This document shows, one piece after another, positions 19,149-27,983 of a stretch of 64,000 nt of DNA. The DNA is taken from the NCBI RefSeq assembly GCF_014843355.1, contig NZ_CP062137.1, forward strand, positions 124,001-188,000. Reading direction: 5' to 3'. Source of the DNA: Actinobacillus sp. GY-402. GTDB taxonomy: Bacteria; Pseudomonadota; Gammaproteobacteria; Enterobacterales; Pasteurellaceae. Below the pieces are notes generated by a model. That model saw nothing but the letters and a program-made list of their open reading frames with translations, was not told the origin of the DNA and did not search any database. The first letter of the stretch is position 1. The number at the start of each line of letters is the position of its first letter. A program made the translations under genes and the position numbers.

Positions 19149-19949
19149 TTATTCTTTTATTTCCGCCCGGCGGCAGATGTTTAAGGTCGCGTGGATTAAT
19201 TTTAACGCGATCGTGCCTTCCGGCGGCAGTTCGGGCAAGGGTTGATCGCAATGGAACCAGCGGGCGTCATGCAGTTCTTCTTTCTGCAAACGGATTTCTC
19301 CGCTGTCGTAATCCGCCAGAAATCCCACCATTTGCGAATTCGGGAACGCCCAGGGCTGGCTGCCGAAATAACGAATGTTTTTCACTTTCAGCCCGGTTTC
19401 CTCAAACACTTCCCGTTCCACCGTTTGTTCAAAACTTTCGCCGATTTCGACAAAACCCGCTAACGTGGTGTACATGCCGGTGCCGCCGTTTTTCGGCATG
19501 TGGCGGATATGGTTTGCCAGCAGAATTTCTTTGCCTTTGCGCACCGCTACGATAATGGACGGGCAAATCACGGGATAACTGCGATAACCGCAAGCCTGAC
19601 ATTGCACCGCCCATTCGTCGCTCGCCATTTCGGTTTTGTGTCCGCATTTGCCGCAACGTCGATGGGTTTTCAGAAAATAATTCAGTTCCACGCCGCGGTT
19701 AAGCAGATAGAATTTTTCTTCGGAAAGGCGCAACAGCGCGCGCAAAGCCGTCCATTCCCGTTGTTCGGCGGGATCTTCTTCCACCACAAATAAGGGATGT
19801 CCGTCCCATTCGCCGATTCGGGCGGCGTGGCGATGAGTTAAATTTAACGATTCTGCGGTGCCGAAAGGCAGATTATTGTCGGGAAAATAAATGTTCTGAT
19901 CCACGTGAATCAGCCAGAATCCGCAGTCCCGGGTTTGAATTGCGTTCAT
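19149..19949 (-). CDS. nudC: NAD(H) pyrophosphatase / RNA NAD-decapping Nudix hydrolase NudC
   Basis: 266-residue Nudix enzyme that cleaves NADH to NMNH and AMP and removes NAD caps from RNA 5' ends. Zinc ribbon cysteines are at 99, 102, 117 and 120; the Nudix box runs from Gly165 to about 187 with the core REVFEETGL; the NADH-subfamily tag SQPWAFPNS is at 197-205. All catalytic parts are present. It lies upstream of hemE with an 88-base gap holding a USS pair, so it may be a separate transcript. Links to NAD metabolism with pnuC in the same region are coincidental in position. Confidence 0.94.
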   Translation of the reverse strand: MNAIQTRDCGFWLIHVDQNIYFPDNNLPFGTAESLNLTHRHAARIGEWDGHPLFVVEEDPAEQREWTALRALLRLSEEKFYLLNRGVELNYFLKTHRRCGKCGHKTEMASDEWAVQCQACGYRSYPVICPSIIVAVRKGKEILLANHIRHMPKNGGTGMYTTLAGFVEIGESFEQTVEREVFEETGLKVKNIRYFGSQPWAFPNSQMVGFLADYDSGEIRLQKEELHDARWFHCDQPLPELPPEGTIALKLIHATLNICRRAEIKE

Positions 19950-20070
19950 AAAATCCTCATAAAACTGACCGCACTTTTGAAGTGAGTGTGGGTAAACGGG
20001 CGTTTATTTTTCGTAAAAGGTTGTGACGAACGTTCAATTTTGTCAACGGTTCGCAGGGATTTTACGGAAA

Positions 20071-20095
20071 ATAAACAAGTTCGTTTATTATAGTC
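20071..20095 (+). promoter_or_regulatory. Inverted repeat beside possible ndh promoter
   Basis: ATAAAC-AAGTTC-GTTTAT (20071-20088) is a 6-base inverted repeat with a 6-base centre, running into TATTATAGT, a possible -10. An operator is possible but its regulator is not known. Confidence 0.3.
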
Positions 20096-20200
20096 CTATT
20101 TTTATTCCGACTGAATCCTTTCAAATTTATTGGTGCTTAATTTTTAAATAAATATTATAATTGTTAAAATTTTGTTTAATTTGTCTTGATAGGAAACTTT

Positions 20201-21532
20201 ATGAAAAACATTGTCATTGTCGGAGGCGGCGCCGGCGGGTTAGAGCTGGCGACTTTTTTAGGACATAAACTGGGGCGTAAATCCCGCGCCAACGTCACCT
20301 TGGTGGATCGCAACCAAACTCACCTGTGGAAGCCGTTATTGCACGAAGTGGCCACCGGCGTGCTGGATGCGGAAACCGATGCGGTGAGCTATCGTGCGCA
20401 CGCTTATAATCACGGCTTTCATTTTGAACAGGGTTCGATTAATCGAATCGATCGCACCAATAAATATGTAGAACTGGAGCCCGTGTACGGACAGGACGGC
20501 GATATGATTGTGGTGGCGCGCCGTATTCCTTACGATTATTTAGTGTTGGCCATCGGCAGTAAATCCAACGATTTCAAAACCAAAGGCGTGGCGGAAAACT
20601 GTATTTTCCTGGATGCGCCGGATCAGGCATTGCGTTTTCAGCATAAAATGCTGGAGCTGTTTCTGAAGTTTTCCGAAAATAACGCCCTGGCGGAAATCGG
20701 CGAAGACGACAGCAAGCAGTCTTTAGTGCAGGAAGATAAAGTCAATATCGCTATCGTAGGCGGCGGCGCGACCGGCGTGGAATTGTCCGCCGAGTTATTC
20801 AACGCCACTCAGCATTTGTCTTCTTACGGTTACGGCAAAATCGACGCCGGACATTTGCGCGTAACCCTGATTGAAGCGGGCGATCGTTTATTACCCGCTT
20901 TGCCGCAGCGAATTTCGGATTCGGTGCGCAAGGAGCTGGAAGAGCTGGGCGTTACGGTGAAAACCGGCACCATGATCACGGAAGCCACTAAAAACGGTTT
21001 GCTGACCAAAGACGGCGAAGAAATCAAAGCCGATTTAATGGTATGGGCGGCGGGTGTGCGCGTTTCCACCGTTACTCAGCGATTTGACGGTTTGGAATTG
21101 AACCGCATTAACCAAATCTGCATCAAAAACAGCTTGCAGACCACGGTGGACGACAGCATTTTCGCCATCGGCGATTGTGCGTATTTATTGCAAAAAGACG
21201 GTACGCCGGTGCCGCCGCGCGGTCAAGCGGCGAATCAGATGGCGACGGTATGCGGGCAGAATATTGTGGCGCTGTTTGAGAATAAACCTTTGAAGGATTT
21301 CAGTTATTTCGATAAAGGTTCGCTGGTGTCGTTATCCAAATTTACCGCGTTGGGCAATATTACTACGGGCAAGAAAACCTCCATGACCATCGAAGGCCGT
21401 TTGGCGCGTTTAGCCTATATTTCCTTGTATCGTCTGCATCAGCAAAAATTACACGGTTGCTTTAAAACCGGATTAATCATTCTTATCGGGCGTTTGAATC
21501 GTTTCATCCGACCGTCGTTGAAGCTGTATTAA
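20201..21532 (+). CDS. ndh: Type II NADH dehydrogenase Ndh
   Basis: Single-subunit, non-proton-pumping NADH:quinone oxidoreductase of the inner membrane face, 443 residues (E. coli 434). FAD-binding GxGxxG at [13 protein letters not shown] (5-17) and NAD-binding at [17 protein letters not shown] near 180; FAIGDCAY near 325 binds FAD. The C-terminal amphipathic region ends [12 protein letters not shown] and anchors it to the membrane. ATG 20201 is preferred with AGGAAA just upstream. A 250-base leader precedes it, with an inverted repeat near the promoter. Terminated by a USS pair. Confidence 0.94.
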   Translation: MKNIVIVGGGAGGLELATFLGHKLGRKSRANVTLVDRNQTHLWKPLLHEVATGVLDAETDAVSYRAHAYNHGFHFEQGSINRIDRTNKYVELEPVYGQDGDMIVVARRIPYDYLVLAIGSKSNDFKTKGVAENCIFLDAPDQALRFQHKMLELFLKFSENNALAEIGEDDSKQSLVQEDKVNIAIVGGGATGVELSAELFNATQHLSSYGYGKIDAGHLRVTLIEAGDRLLPALPQRISDSVRKELEELGVTVKTGTMITEATKNGLLTKDGEEIKADLMVWAAGVRVSTVTQRFDGLELNRINQICIKNSLQTTVDDSIFAIGDCAYLLQKDGTPVPPRGQAANQMATVCGQNIVALFENKPLKDFSYFDKGSLVSLSKFTALGNITTGKKTSMTIEGRLARLAYISLYRLHQQKLHGCFKTGLIILIGRLNRFIRPSLKLY

Positions 21533-21547
21533 TCCGTCGCGAAAACC

Positions 21548-21592
21548 GACCGCACTTTTAAATTTAAAATGTAAAAAGTGCGGTCAAATTTT
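21548..21592 (+). terminator. USS-pair terminator after ndh
   Basis: GACCGCACTTTT and AAAAGTGCGGTC pair over 12 bases; the intervening loop is itself AT-palindromic (AAATTTAAAAT). T-rich sequence follows. Confidence 0.7.
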
Positions 21593-21602
21593 TGCTAATT
21601 TC

Positions 21603-21631
21603 TTGACGAATAAGGCTTTCGGGCGTATTAT
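21603..21631 (+). promoter_or_regulatory. Sigma-70 promoter for the corA leader transcript
   Basis: TTGACG (21603-21608), 17-base spacer, TATTAT (21626-21631). Expected start near 21638, giving a leader of about 225 bases before corA. Confidence 0.7.
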
Positions 21632-21663
21632 GCGCTCGATTTTTCTACTAGAGGACACACACT

Positions 21664-21705
21664 TTGGACAGTCACAGTCGATACCGACTTAAATTTTTTA
21701 TATAA
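21664..21705 (+). CDS. Candidate corA leader peptide, 13 residues
   Basis: A TTG start with GAGGA 8 bases upstream reads MDSHSRYRLKFFI and stops at 21703-21705, one base before the first stem of the leader structures. The basic, aromatic tail recalls the ends of Mg2+-sensing leader peptides of enterobacteria (MgtL ends RLKLFR, from memory). Translation is not proven; position and spacing are the argument. Confidence 0.45.
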   Translation: MDSHSRYRLKFFI

Positions 21706-21780
21706 ACTGTCGCCCGTCTTTTGACTTATCGGCGACAAGTTCGCGGATAAGCCTTTCCGCCTTAATTGGTATCCTTTTAT
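21706..21780 (+). promoter_or_regulatory. Attenuator-like mutually exclusive hairpins in corA leader
   Basis: Stem 1:2 pairs ACT-GTCGCC (21706-21714) with GGCGAC-A-AGT (21731-21740). Stem 2:3 pairs CTTATC-G-GCGA (21725-21735) with TCGC-G-GATAAG (21741-21751). Stem 3:4 pairs GGATA (21745-21749) with TATCC (21770-21774), followed by TTTTAT. Each stem excludes its neighbour, the geometry of a transcription attenuator. Confidence 0.5.
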
Positions 21781-21864
21781 TCGTTTTGCCGCCGCTATGT
21801 CGCCGGAAAAATGAGTTTTGTTCACTTTGTTTGTTCATACCGTTCCTGAAAGGAGTATGACAAA

Positions 21865-22812
21865 ATGATTAACGCATTTGCACTTGAAAATGCACGCCTT
21901 ACCCGTTTGGATGAAGAGAATATTGCCCTTGATACGGCAATTTGGCTGGATTTGGTCGAACCGACGCCGGAAGAGCGTGAAGAATTGCAGGAAGGTCTGG
22001 GACAAAGCCTGGCTTCGTTTTTGGAATTGGAAGACATTGAGGCGTCAGCCCGTTTTTTTGAGGACGAAGACGGTTTGCACCTGCACTCGTTTTTTTATTG
22101 CGAAGACGAAGATGATTACGCGGATTTGGCTTCCGTGGCGTTTACTATTCGCGACGGACGTTTATTCACCCTGCGTGATCGCGAATTGCCGGCTTTTCGT
22201 TTATATCGCATGCGTTCGCGCTATCAGCGTTTGGACGAATGTAATGCCTATGAAGTGCTGCTGGATTTGTTCGAAACCAAAATCGAGCAGCTGGCGGATG
22301 TGATTGAAACCGGTTATGCGGATTTGGAAAAATTAAGCCGCGTGATTTTAGACGGTAAACAGGGCGAAGCCTTTGATGAAGCGTTAACCACGTTGACGGA
22401 ACAGGAAGATACCAGTTCCAAAGTGCGTTTGTGTCTGATGGATACGCAACGCGCGTTGAGTTTCCTGGTGCGCAAAACCCGTCTGCCGGCGAATCAGTTG
22501 GAGCAGGCGCGCGAAATTTTGCGCGACATCGAATCCCTGCAACCGCATAACGAATCGCTGTTCCAGAAAGTGAATTTCCTGATGCAGGCGGCAATGGGTT
22601 ACATCAACATCGAGCAGAACAAAATCATGAAATTTTTCTCGGTGGTGTCCGTGATGTTTCTGCCGGCGACGTTGGTGGCGTCCACTTACGGCATGAACTT
22701 TGATTTTATGCCGGAATTGCATTTTAAATACGGTTATCCGATGGCGATCGGGTTAATGATAGCCGCCGCACTGGCGCCGTATCTTTATTTCAAACGTAAA
22801 GGCTGGCTGTAA
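21865..22812 (+). CDS. corA: Magnesium/cobalt transporter CorA
   Basis: Pentameric Mg2+ channel of the inner membrane, 315 residues (E. coli 316). The large acidic cytoplasmic domain fills about residues 1-255. The two C-terminal helices carry the selectivity motif YGMNF (about 274-278) between them, and the protein ends in a basic KRKGWL. AAGGAG precedes ATG 21865. The 332-base upstream gap contains a promoter, a possible leader peptide and competing hairpins, so expression is likely controlled at elongation, as known for corA of Salmonella through corL. A compound repeat and USS follow the gene. Confidence 0.95.
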   Translation: MINAFALENARLTRLDEENIALDTAIWLDLVEPTPEEREELQEGLGQSLASFLELEDIEASARFFEDEDGLHLHSFFYCEDEDDYADLASVAFTIRDGRLFTLRDRELPAFRLYRMRSRYQRLDECNAYEVLLDLFETKIEQLADVIETGYADLEKLSRVILDGKQGEAFDEALTTLTEQEDTSSKVRLCLMDTQRALSFLVRKTRLPANQLEQAREILRDIESLQPHNESLFQKVNFLMQAAMGYINIEQNKIMKFFSVVSVMFLPATLVASTYGMNFDFMPELHFKYGYPMAIGLMIAAALAPYLYFKRKGWL

Positions 22813-22837
22813 TTCGACGTGCGGTCACAAAATGAAC

Positions 22838-22885
22838 GTTGGCTTTGCCGACGGTCCCTTGGGGAGCAATCTTTTTAAGGATTGC
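22838..22885. repeat. Compound-hairpin intergenic repeat, copy A
   Basis: Three consecutive small hairpins: GTTGGC-TTT-GCCGAC, TCCC-TTG-GGGA and GCAATC-N8-GATTGC. It lies between corA and yggT with USS-like sequences at both sides (GTGCGGTC at 22819, CCCGCACTTT at 22911). Confidence 0.6.
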
Positions 22886-22980
22886 GAATAAAAACTTCAT
22901 GATTTTTGCCCGCACTTTGCTTGAATTTTGCGGATTCCGCCTCCATTTACCGCATTAAAGTTTAGAAAAAGGAACGTTAT

Positions 22981-23554
22981 GCAATTGAATTCCCTTCAAT
23001 ATTTATTGAATACCGCCATCGGTATTTACAGCCTGATCGTGATGTTGCGCATGTGGATGCAATACAGTCAGGCGGATTTTTATCATCCTATTTCGCAAGC
23101 CGTGGTGAAATGGACGGATCCGGCGCTGAACCCGCTGCGCAAAACGTTTAAAGCGCGCAAAGGCATTGATATTGCCGCGTTGGTGTTCGTTTTTGTGCTG
23201 GGTATGGTGAAATTGCCGTTGTTGCTGATTCTGGGCGGCGATTGGACGATGGATTTCATCACCAATAATCTGCTCGCCCTGTTGTTGCTCGGCGTGCTGA
23301 GTATTGTTCGCGCATTCGGCGAAATGATTTTATACGTCATTTTTATCAGCGCGATTCTCAGCTGGTTCCGCCGCGGTAATGATCCGCTCAGCTATCTGTT
23401 GTATCAGCTGGGCGAGCCCGTGCTGGCGCCGATTCGCCGCCTGTTGCCGAAAACCGGCATGATCGACTTTTCGCCGATGGTGCTGGCGTTTATTCTGTTC
23501 TGGCTGAACCGCGTGCTGTGGGATCTTGCGCCAACCATCTGGCAATGGGCGTAA
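22981..23554 (+). CDS. yggT: YggT family membrane protein
   Basis: 190-residue inner-membrane protein with two YggT repeats, each with two helices (MQLNSLQYLLNTAIGIYSLI... and ALLLLGVLSIVRAFGEMI...). The repeats share the text SQ(A)VVKWTDPALNPLRK and YLLYQLGEPVLAPIRRLLP, the family's pattern. ATG 22981 follows AAAAAGGAACG. Function is not established; the family has been linked to osmotic stress and in some bacteria to division. The neighbouring DUF167 gene is its usual partner (yggT-yggU in E. coli), which supports both calls. Confidence 0.88.
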
Positions 23555-23599
23555 AACGGGCATAAAGTGCGGTCAAAAAATGAAAGGTTTTTTGAGTTC

Positions 23600-23896
23600 A
23601 TGAACGCAGTAGAACAAACCGAACAAGGCATTCGTTTACGCATTCTGTTGCAGCCGAAAGCCAGCAAAGACGCGATTATCGGTTTGCACGACGAGGAGCT
23701 GAAAATTGCTATTACGGCGCCTCCCGTCGACGGTGCGGCGAATGCGTATTTGATGAAATATCTCGGCAAAGCCTTTAAGGTGCCGAAAAGCGCCATTCAA
23801 CTGGAAAAAGGCGAACTCAACCGCCACAAACAAGTGTTTATTCCCGCGCCTAAAGCGATTCCCGAAGTGGTGCGGCAGTTATTGGAAAATCTTTGA
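23600..23896 (+). CDS. yggU: DUF167 (YggU) family protein
   Basis: 98-residue cytoplasmic protein. The strand-forming text GIRLRILLQPKASKD at the start and APPVDGAANAYLMKYL in the middle are diagnostic for YggU/DUF167, a small alpha/beta fold of unknown role. ATG 23600 begins the conserved region; upstream in-frame codons come from the USS in the gap and are not conserved in kind. It follows yggT by 45 bases as in E. coli. Confidence 0.87.
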   Translation: MNAVEQTEQGIRLRILLQPKASKDAIIGLHDEELKIAITAPPVDGAANAYLMKYLGKAFKVPKSAIQLEKGELNRHKQVFIPAPKAIPEVVRQLLENL

Positions 23897-23949
23897 AAAA
23901 GCATCATGACGATGCTTTTTTGTTATAATTCGAACGAATTTTTACTCTC

Positions 23950-24000
23950 AATCGCCTGTAGGCGATTGCTCGCTCCTTCGGAGCCGTTGGCAGAGCCAAC
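23950..24000. repeat. Compound-hairpin intergenic repeat, copy B (perfect stems)
   Basis: AATCGCC-TGTA-GGCGATT, GCTCC-TTC-GGAGC and GTTGGC-AGA-GCCAAC follow each other with 4 and 1 spacer bases. It is the reverse orientation of copy A. A USS (ACCGCACTT) lies 25 bases downstream. Confidence 0.7.
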
Positions 24001-24098
24001 GTTCAAAATACTAAAGTATTTTTTGACCGCACTTTTATTGCGTTTTCGTTGTTTGCGGGCGGATAACTCGGCGGGAACTATTTTTTAAGAAGGTATTA

Positions 24099-25457
24099 AT
24101 GAAAGAAACGATTGTAGCGCAGGCCACACCTATCGGACGCGGCGGTGTCGGTATTCTGCGGGTCTCCGGCCCGTTGGCGAACGAGGTGGCGAAAGCCGTT
24201 GTGGGGAAAGAATTGAAACCGCGACTGGCCAATTATCTGCCGTTTCAAGATACAGACGGCACCACGCTTGATCAGGGCATCGCGCTGTTTTTTCAATCGC
24301 CGAATTCCTTCACCGGTGAGGACGTGTTGGAACTGCAGGGGCACGGCGGGCAAGTGGTGCTGGATTTGCTGCTTAAGCGTATTTTGCAGGTAAACGGTGT
24401 GCGTTTAGCGCGTCCGGGCGAATTTTCCGAACAGGCGTTTTTAAACGATAAACTGGATTTGGCGCAGGCGGAAGCCATTGCGGATTTAATTGACGCCAGT
24501 TCCGAACAGGCGGCGCGTTCGGCATTGAAATCGCTGCAGGGGGAATTTTCTAATAAAGTCAATCAGTTAACCGATAGCGTTATTTATTTGCGCACTTACG
24601 TGGAAGCGGCCATTGATTTTCCCGATGAAGAAATTGATTTTCTGGCAGACGGCAAAATCGAAGGGCATTTGAACGAGATTATCGCGCAGTTGGAACGCGT
24701 ACGAGCCGAAGCCAAACAAGGTTCCATTTTACGCGAAGGGATGAAAGTGGTGATTGCGGGGCGGCCGAATGCCGGCAAATCCAGTTTATTAAATGCGCTG
24801 GCGGGACGTGAAGCGGCGATCGTTACGGATATCGCCGGTACAACGCGCGACGTGTTGCGCGAACATATTCATATCGACGGCATGCCTTTGCATATTATTG
24901 ATACGGCCGGTTTGCGCGATGCCACGGATGAAGTGGAGCGCATCGGCATTACGCGGGCGTGGAATGAAATCGAACAAGCGGATCGCGTGTTGCTAATGCT
25001 GGACGGCTCGGATCCGGACAGCCAACAGCCGGCTAAAGTGCGGTCGGAATTTTTAGCAAAATTGCCGCCGCATATCCCGGTTACGATTATTCGCAACAAA
25101 ACGGATTTAACCGGTGAAGGCGAAGGTATTTCGCAGGAAAACGGTTTTACGGTAATTCGTTTGTCTGCTCAAACCCGACAAGGCATGGATTTATTGCGCG
25201 AGCATTTAAAGCAATCTATGGGCTACCAAACCGGCAACGAAGGCGGTTTTCTGGCGCGGCGGCGGCATCTGGAGGCCTTAGAAAAAGCCGCGTACCATTT
25301 GCAGCAAGGGCATGTTCAACTGACGGAATTTCACGCCGGCGAGCTGTTGGCGGAAGAGCTGCGCATGGTGCAATCCCATCTCAGTGAAATTACCGGACAA
25401 TTTACTTCCGACGACTTGCTGAGCAATATTTTCAGTTCGTTCTGTATCGGCAAATAA
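24099..25457 (+). CDS. mnmE: tRNA uridine-5-carboxymethylaminomethyl modification GTPase MnmE
   Basis: 452-residue enzyme that, with MnmG, installs cmnm5U at the tRNA wobble position. The N-terminal formyl-THF binding domain starts [17 protein letters not shown]. The G domain has GRPNAGKS (about 221-228), DTAGLRDA (G3) and NKTDL (G4). The C-terminal FCIGK places the catalytic Cys three residues from the K end. All elements are complete. It contains two in-frame USS (around 25034). A strong terminator follows at 25473. Confidence 0.96.
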   Translation: MKETIVAQATPIGRGGVGILRVSGPLANEVAKAVVGKELKPRLANYLPFQDTDGTTLDQGIALFFQSPNSFTGEDVLELQGHGGQVVLDLLLKRILQVNGVRLARPGEFSEQAFLNDKLDLAQAEAIADLIDASSEQAARSALKSLQGEFSNKVNQLTDSVIYLRTYVEAAIDFPDEEIDFLADGKIEGHLNEIIAQLERVRAEAKQGSILREGMKVVIAGRPNAGKSSLLNALAGREAAIVTDIAGTTRDVLREHIHIDGMPLHIIDTAGLRDATDEVERIGITRAWNEIEQADRVLLMLDGSDPDSQQPAKVRSEFLAKLPPHIPVTIIRNKTDLTGEGEGISQENGFTVIRLSAQTRQGMDLLREHLKQSMGYQTGNEGGFLARRRHLEALEKAAYHLQQGHVQLTEFHAGELLAEELRMVQSHLSEITGQFTSDDLLSNIFSSFCIGK

Positions 25458-25472
25458 CGGATGACCAAGAAC

Positions 25473-25516
25473 AAAACGGACGACTCGCGGTTGCACCGAC
25501 GCGTTGTCCGTTTTTT
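25473..25516 (+). terminator. Rho-independent terminator of mnmE
   Basis: AAAACGGAC (25473-25481) pairs with GTCCGTTTT (25506-25514), followed by more T. The inner part CGACTCGCGG/ACGCGTT can extend the stem. Confidence 0.8.
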
Positions 25517-25591
25517 ATCTACTGTGTCTAAAGATGGAAATTGACCTGCCGGAACCGACGGACTTGTTCCCACAAGCGTTCAATTAGCTTA

Positions 25592-25806
25592 AACCATAAG
25601 ACTGTGCTGAAGCGGATGAATGCGCTGAACGTTCATTTCATCGTGCGCCGGAAAAGATACGGAAAACGCGGGCGTCGTATATTGCGTCGATTTACTGAAT
25701 CGTGATTTCAGCGCGACGGAACTCAATCAAAAACGGATTTAAGGCCTGAGCCCTGCACAATACAGAGCTCAGTACTTAGTTAAATAACCTGTCCAACTTT
25801 TGGGGT
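25592..25806 (+). pseudogene. Decayed IS3-family transposase (OrfB) remnant with terminal repeat
   Basis: From 25592, NHKTVLKRMNALNVHFIVRRK reads like the N-terminal part of an IS3/IS150-type OrfB. After a frame change, LLNRDFSATELNQK (25692-25733) matches the segment just before the catalytic core. It is joined directly to the C-terminal end KRI-stop-GLSPAQYRAQYLVK (25731-25787). The whole DDE core is gone. CCTGTCCAACTTTTGGGGT (25788-25806) resembles an IS3-family end. Clearly non-functional. Confidence 0.7.
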
Positions 25807-25871
25807 GTAGCGCACTTTTAGGTTTGAAAATAAAAGTGCGGTCGAATTTTAGACAGTTTTTTTTGCGGTTT

Positions 25872-26570
25872 TTACAAATCGTCGATGACCAAATAAATTT
25901 TCGCCACCGGGCCGTGCACGCCGACGACTTTGATCAGTTCGATATCCGCGGTGGAGCTCGGACCGGCAATAATATTAATGCAGGACGGCATGCGTTCGCC
26001 GTTTTGCGCTTTTTCATGCAGCACTTGGGCGAGTTGCGCCACGCGCGGCAAAACGGTGCTTTTGCGTACGACCACAATGGATTTTTCCGGCAACAGACTG
26101 ACGGCGCGGCCGCGGTCTTTTTCCGAAAACAGCACAATGCCGCCGGTTTCGGTTAAGCCGTATTCGGCGTAAACGATACCGATATTGGCTTTTTCCGCCT
26201 GCGTCAGATTGTCGCCTGCCGCTTCCGGCGTCCAAATATGAGTGGAATAGCGGTTTTGTACCGCTTGCGTGATTCCTAGCGCGGTTAATCTTTCGTCATT
26301 GTTGATCACCAGTTCGCCGCCGCCGTATTTTTCACATAGTTCAAGAATTTTTTCCGCGGCATCGGCTTCCGTTGCTTCCGCCACATCCACCATCATAACT
26401 TTGGCGAAATCCATAAACGCCTGACAGCGTTCGGCCTGAGTTAATTCGGTCAGTCGGGTTGCGGCGTAATTATTTACCGGCGACGGCATCGGTTCGGCCT
26501 TGGTTTGGCGCGGACGCCCCATGCGTTGCGCCAGTTTGTCCAGAAACGTGTCACGATTTTGAATAGTCAT
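25872..26570 (-). CDS. lutC: Lactate utilization protein LutC (YkgG, LUD domain)
   Basis: 232-residue LUD-domain subunit of the LutABC L-lactate oxidase complex that passes lactate electrons to the quinone pool. It starts MTIQNRDTFLDKLAQRMGRP, and the fold's text AEYGLTETGGIVLF and PSCINIIAGPSSTADIE is that of YkgG/LutC. The ATG overlaps the lutB stop region (26568-26572), so translation is coupled. Last gene of lctP-lutA-lutB-lutC. A USS pair lies beyond its 3' end. Confidence 0.9.
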   Translation of the reverse strand: MTIQNRDTFLDKLAQRMGRPRQTKAEPMPSPVNNYAATRLTELTQAERCQAFMDFAKVMMVDVAEATEADAAEKILELCEKYGGGELVINNDERLTALGITQAVQNRYSTHIWTPEAAGDNLTQAEKANIGIVYAEYGLTETGGIVLFSEKDRGRAVSLLPEKSIVVVRKSTVLPRVAQLAQVLHEKAQNGERMPSCINIIAGPSSTADIELIKVVGVHGPVAKIYLVIDDL

Positions 26571-27982
26571 TAATTTTTCTCCCGATTTGCAAACCATGAA
26601 CGGAAACTTTCGCCTTCAGGTTGCGGTAAATCCCGTGCTTTTGTCCATTCGGCCAGCGCGCCCGCCCGAATCGGCGCTTTGCCGTTTTTAATAAATCTGC
26701 CGGCGAGTTTTGCGCCGATTTTTACGCTACTGTCCCAAATAGCGGGGTGAGCGTTGGCAAAATTGAAGCCTTTGATGGAAAGGCGTTCCGTCAGTGGTGT
26801 CATGCCGCTTTGGGCAATGTTCTCGCGATGGCGTAGAATTAATTGCGCCAGCGGAATTTTGACCGGGCAAACGCTGTTGCAGCCGGAACAAAGCGAGCAG
26901 GCGTATGGTAATTCTTTAAAGTCCTGGTAACCGCCCAATAACGGGGAAATAACCGCACCGATCGGACCGGGATAAATGGAACCGTAACCGTGACCGCCGA
27001 TTTGACGATATGCCGGACAAGTGTTTAAACAGGCGCCGCAACGGATACAGCGAAGCACTTCTTTAAATTCGCTTTCGAGAATTTTTGAACGACCGTTATC
27101 TACGATGACTAAATGGAAATCTTCCGGTCCGTCGGTTTCGCCCTCAAGACGCGGACCCGTCAGCCAAGTATTATAGCCCGTTAATTTAGCGCCGACTGCG
27201 CTGCGGCAAAGCATGGTAATCAATACGTCCACTTCTTTGAAAGTCGGTGCAATTCGTTCCATTCCCATCACGGCGATATGGGTTTTCGGCACCGTGGTGG
27301 CTAAACGCAAATTGCCTTCGTTCGTCACTAAACAGAGGGAACCCGTTTCCGCCACTGCGAAGTTACAACCGCTGATACCGATGTCCGCCTCCAGGAAATC
27401 CCGACGAATCACTTTACGTATGAATGCCGTCATTTCTTCCGGTGTTTCGGTGCCTTGATAGCCTAATTTTTCCTGTAAATCTTTACGGATTTGGTGACGG
27501 TCTTTATGGATGGCCGGCACCACGATGTGAGAAGGTTTGTCATCGGCGATTTGTAGTAGATATTCGCCTAAATCGGTTTCCACCACTTTAATGCCTTCCG
27601 CTTCCAATACGTGGTTCATCCCGATTTCTTCCGTTACCATGGATTTGGATTTCACGATTTTTTTGGCATTTTTTTCGAGGGCTATTTTGCGGATATAATC
27701 CGTGGCTTCTTCTGCGGTTTCGGCGAAGAAAACGTGCCCGCCGTTTTGCGAGACTTTTTCGCTTAATTGGTATAAATAAGCGTCTAAATTTGCCAATACG
27801 TGATTACGAATCTGTTTTGCCGCATCACGCCATTCTTCCCAATGACCGAGTTCATCCACCATTTTCTGACGGTTTGCGCCGATAGTTTCCTGTGCCTTAA
27901 CGACGGCCCGACGCATAATTTCGTTATGAACCTGCCGTTCAACACGCTCTTTGAATGGGAGTTCGCTGGTTTTTAATGACAT
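26570..27982 (-). CDS. lutB: Iron-sulfur lactate utilization protein LutB (YkgF)
   Basis: 470-residue subunit with an N-terminal LUD domain and a C-terminal ferredoxin-like part. Two 4Fe-4S motifs are present: CIRCGACLNTCP and CSLCSGCNSVCP. The sequence GISGCNFAVAETGSLCLVTNEG belongs to the LUD part, quoted here in part only as GSLCLVTNEG. ATG 27982 follows GGGAGAG; a start 7 codons earlier is less likely. It is 1 base from the end of lutA, so they are coupled. Electron path LutA-LutB-quinone is inferred from the family. Confidence 0.92.
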   Translation of the reverse strand: MSLKTSELPFKERVERQVHNEIMRRAVVKAQETIGANRQKMVDELGHWEEWRDAAKQIRNHVLANLDAYLYQLSEKVSQNGGHVFFAETAEEATDYIRKIALEKNAKKIVKSKSMVTEEIGMNHVLEAEGIKVVETDLGEYLLQIADDKPSHIVVPAIHKDRHQIRKDLQEKLGYQGTETPEEMTAFIRKVIRRDFLEADIGISGCNFAVAETGSLCLVTNEGNLRLATTVPKTHIAVMGMERIAPTFKEVDVLITMLCRSAVGAKLTGYNTWLTGPRLEGETDGPEDFHLVIVDNGRSKILESEFKEVLRCIRCGACLNTCPAYRQIGGHGYGSIYPGPIGAVISPLLGGYQDFKELPYACSLCSGCNSVCPVKIPLAQLILRHRENIAQSGMTPLTERLSIKGFNFANAHPAIWDSSVKIGAKLAGRFIKNGKAPIRAGALAEWTKARDLPQPEGESFRSWFANREKN

Positions 27983-27983
27983 T

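Larger units (their letters stand above)
25458..25871. other. Gap between mnmE and lutC
   Basis: 414 bases with no intact gene. It contains the mnmE terminator, the IS3 remnant and a USS pair at 25810-25842 (CGCACTTTTA/TAAAAGTGCG) near the end of lutC. The stretch 25517-25590 shows nothing recognisable. Confidence 0.6.

Noticed and set aside
21630-21692. 20-codon frame starting ATG in the corA promoter
   Set aside because: Its ATG overlaps the -10 box, so it lies before the expected transcript start.
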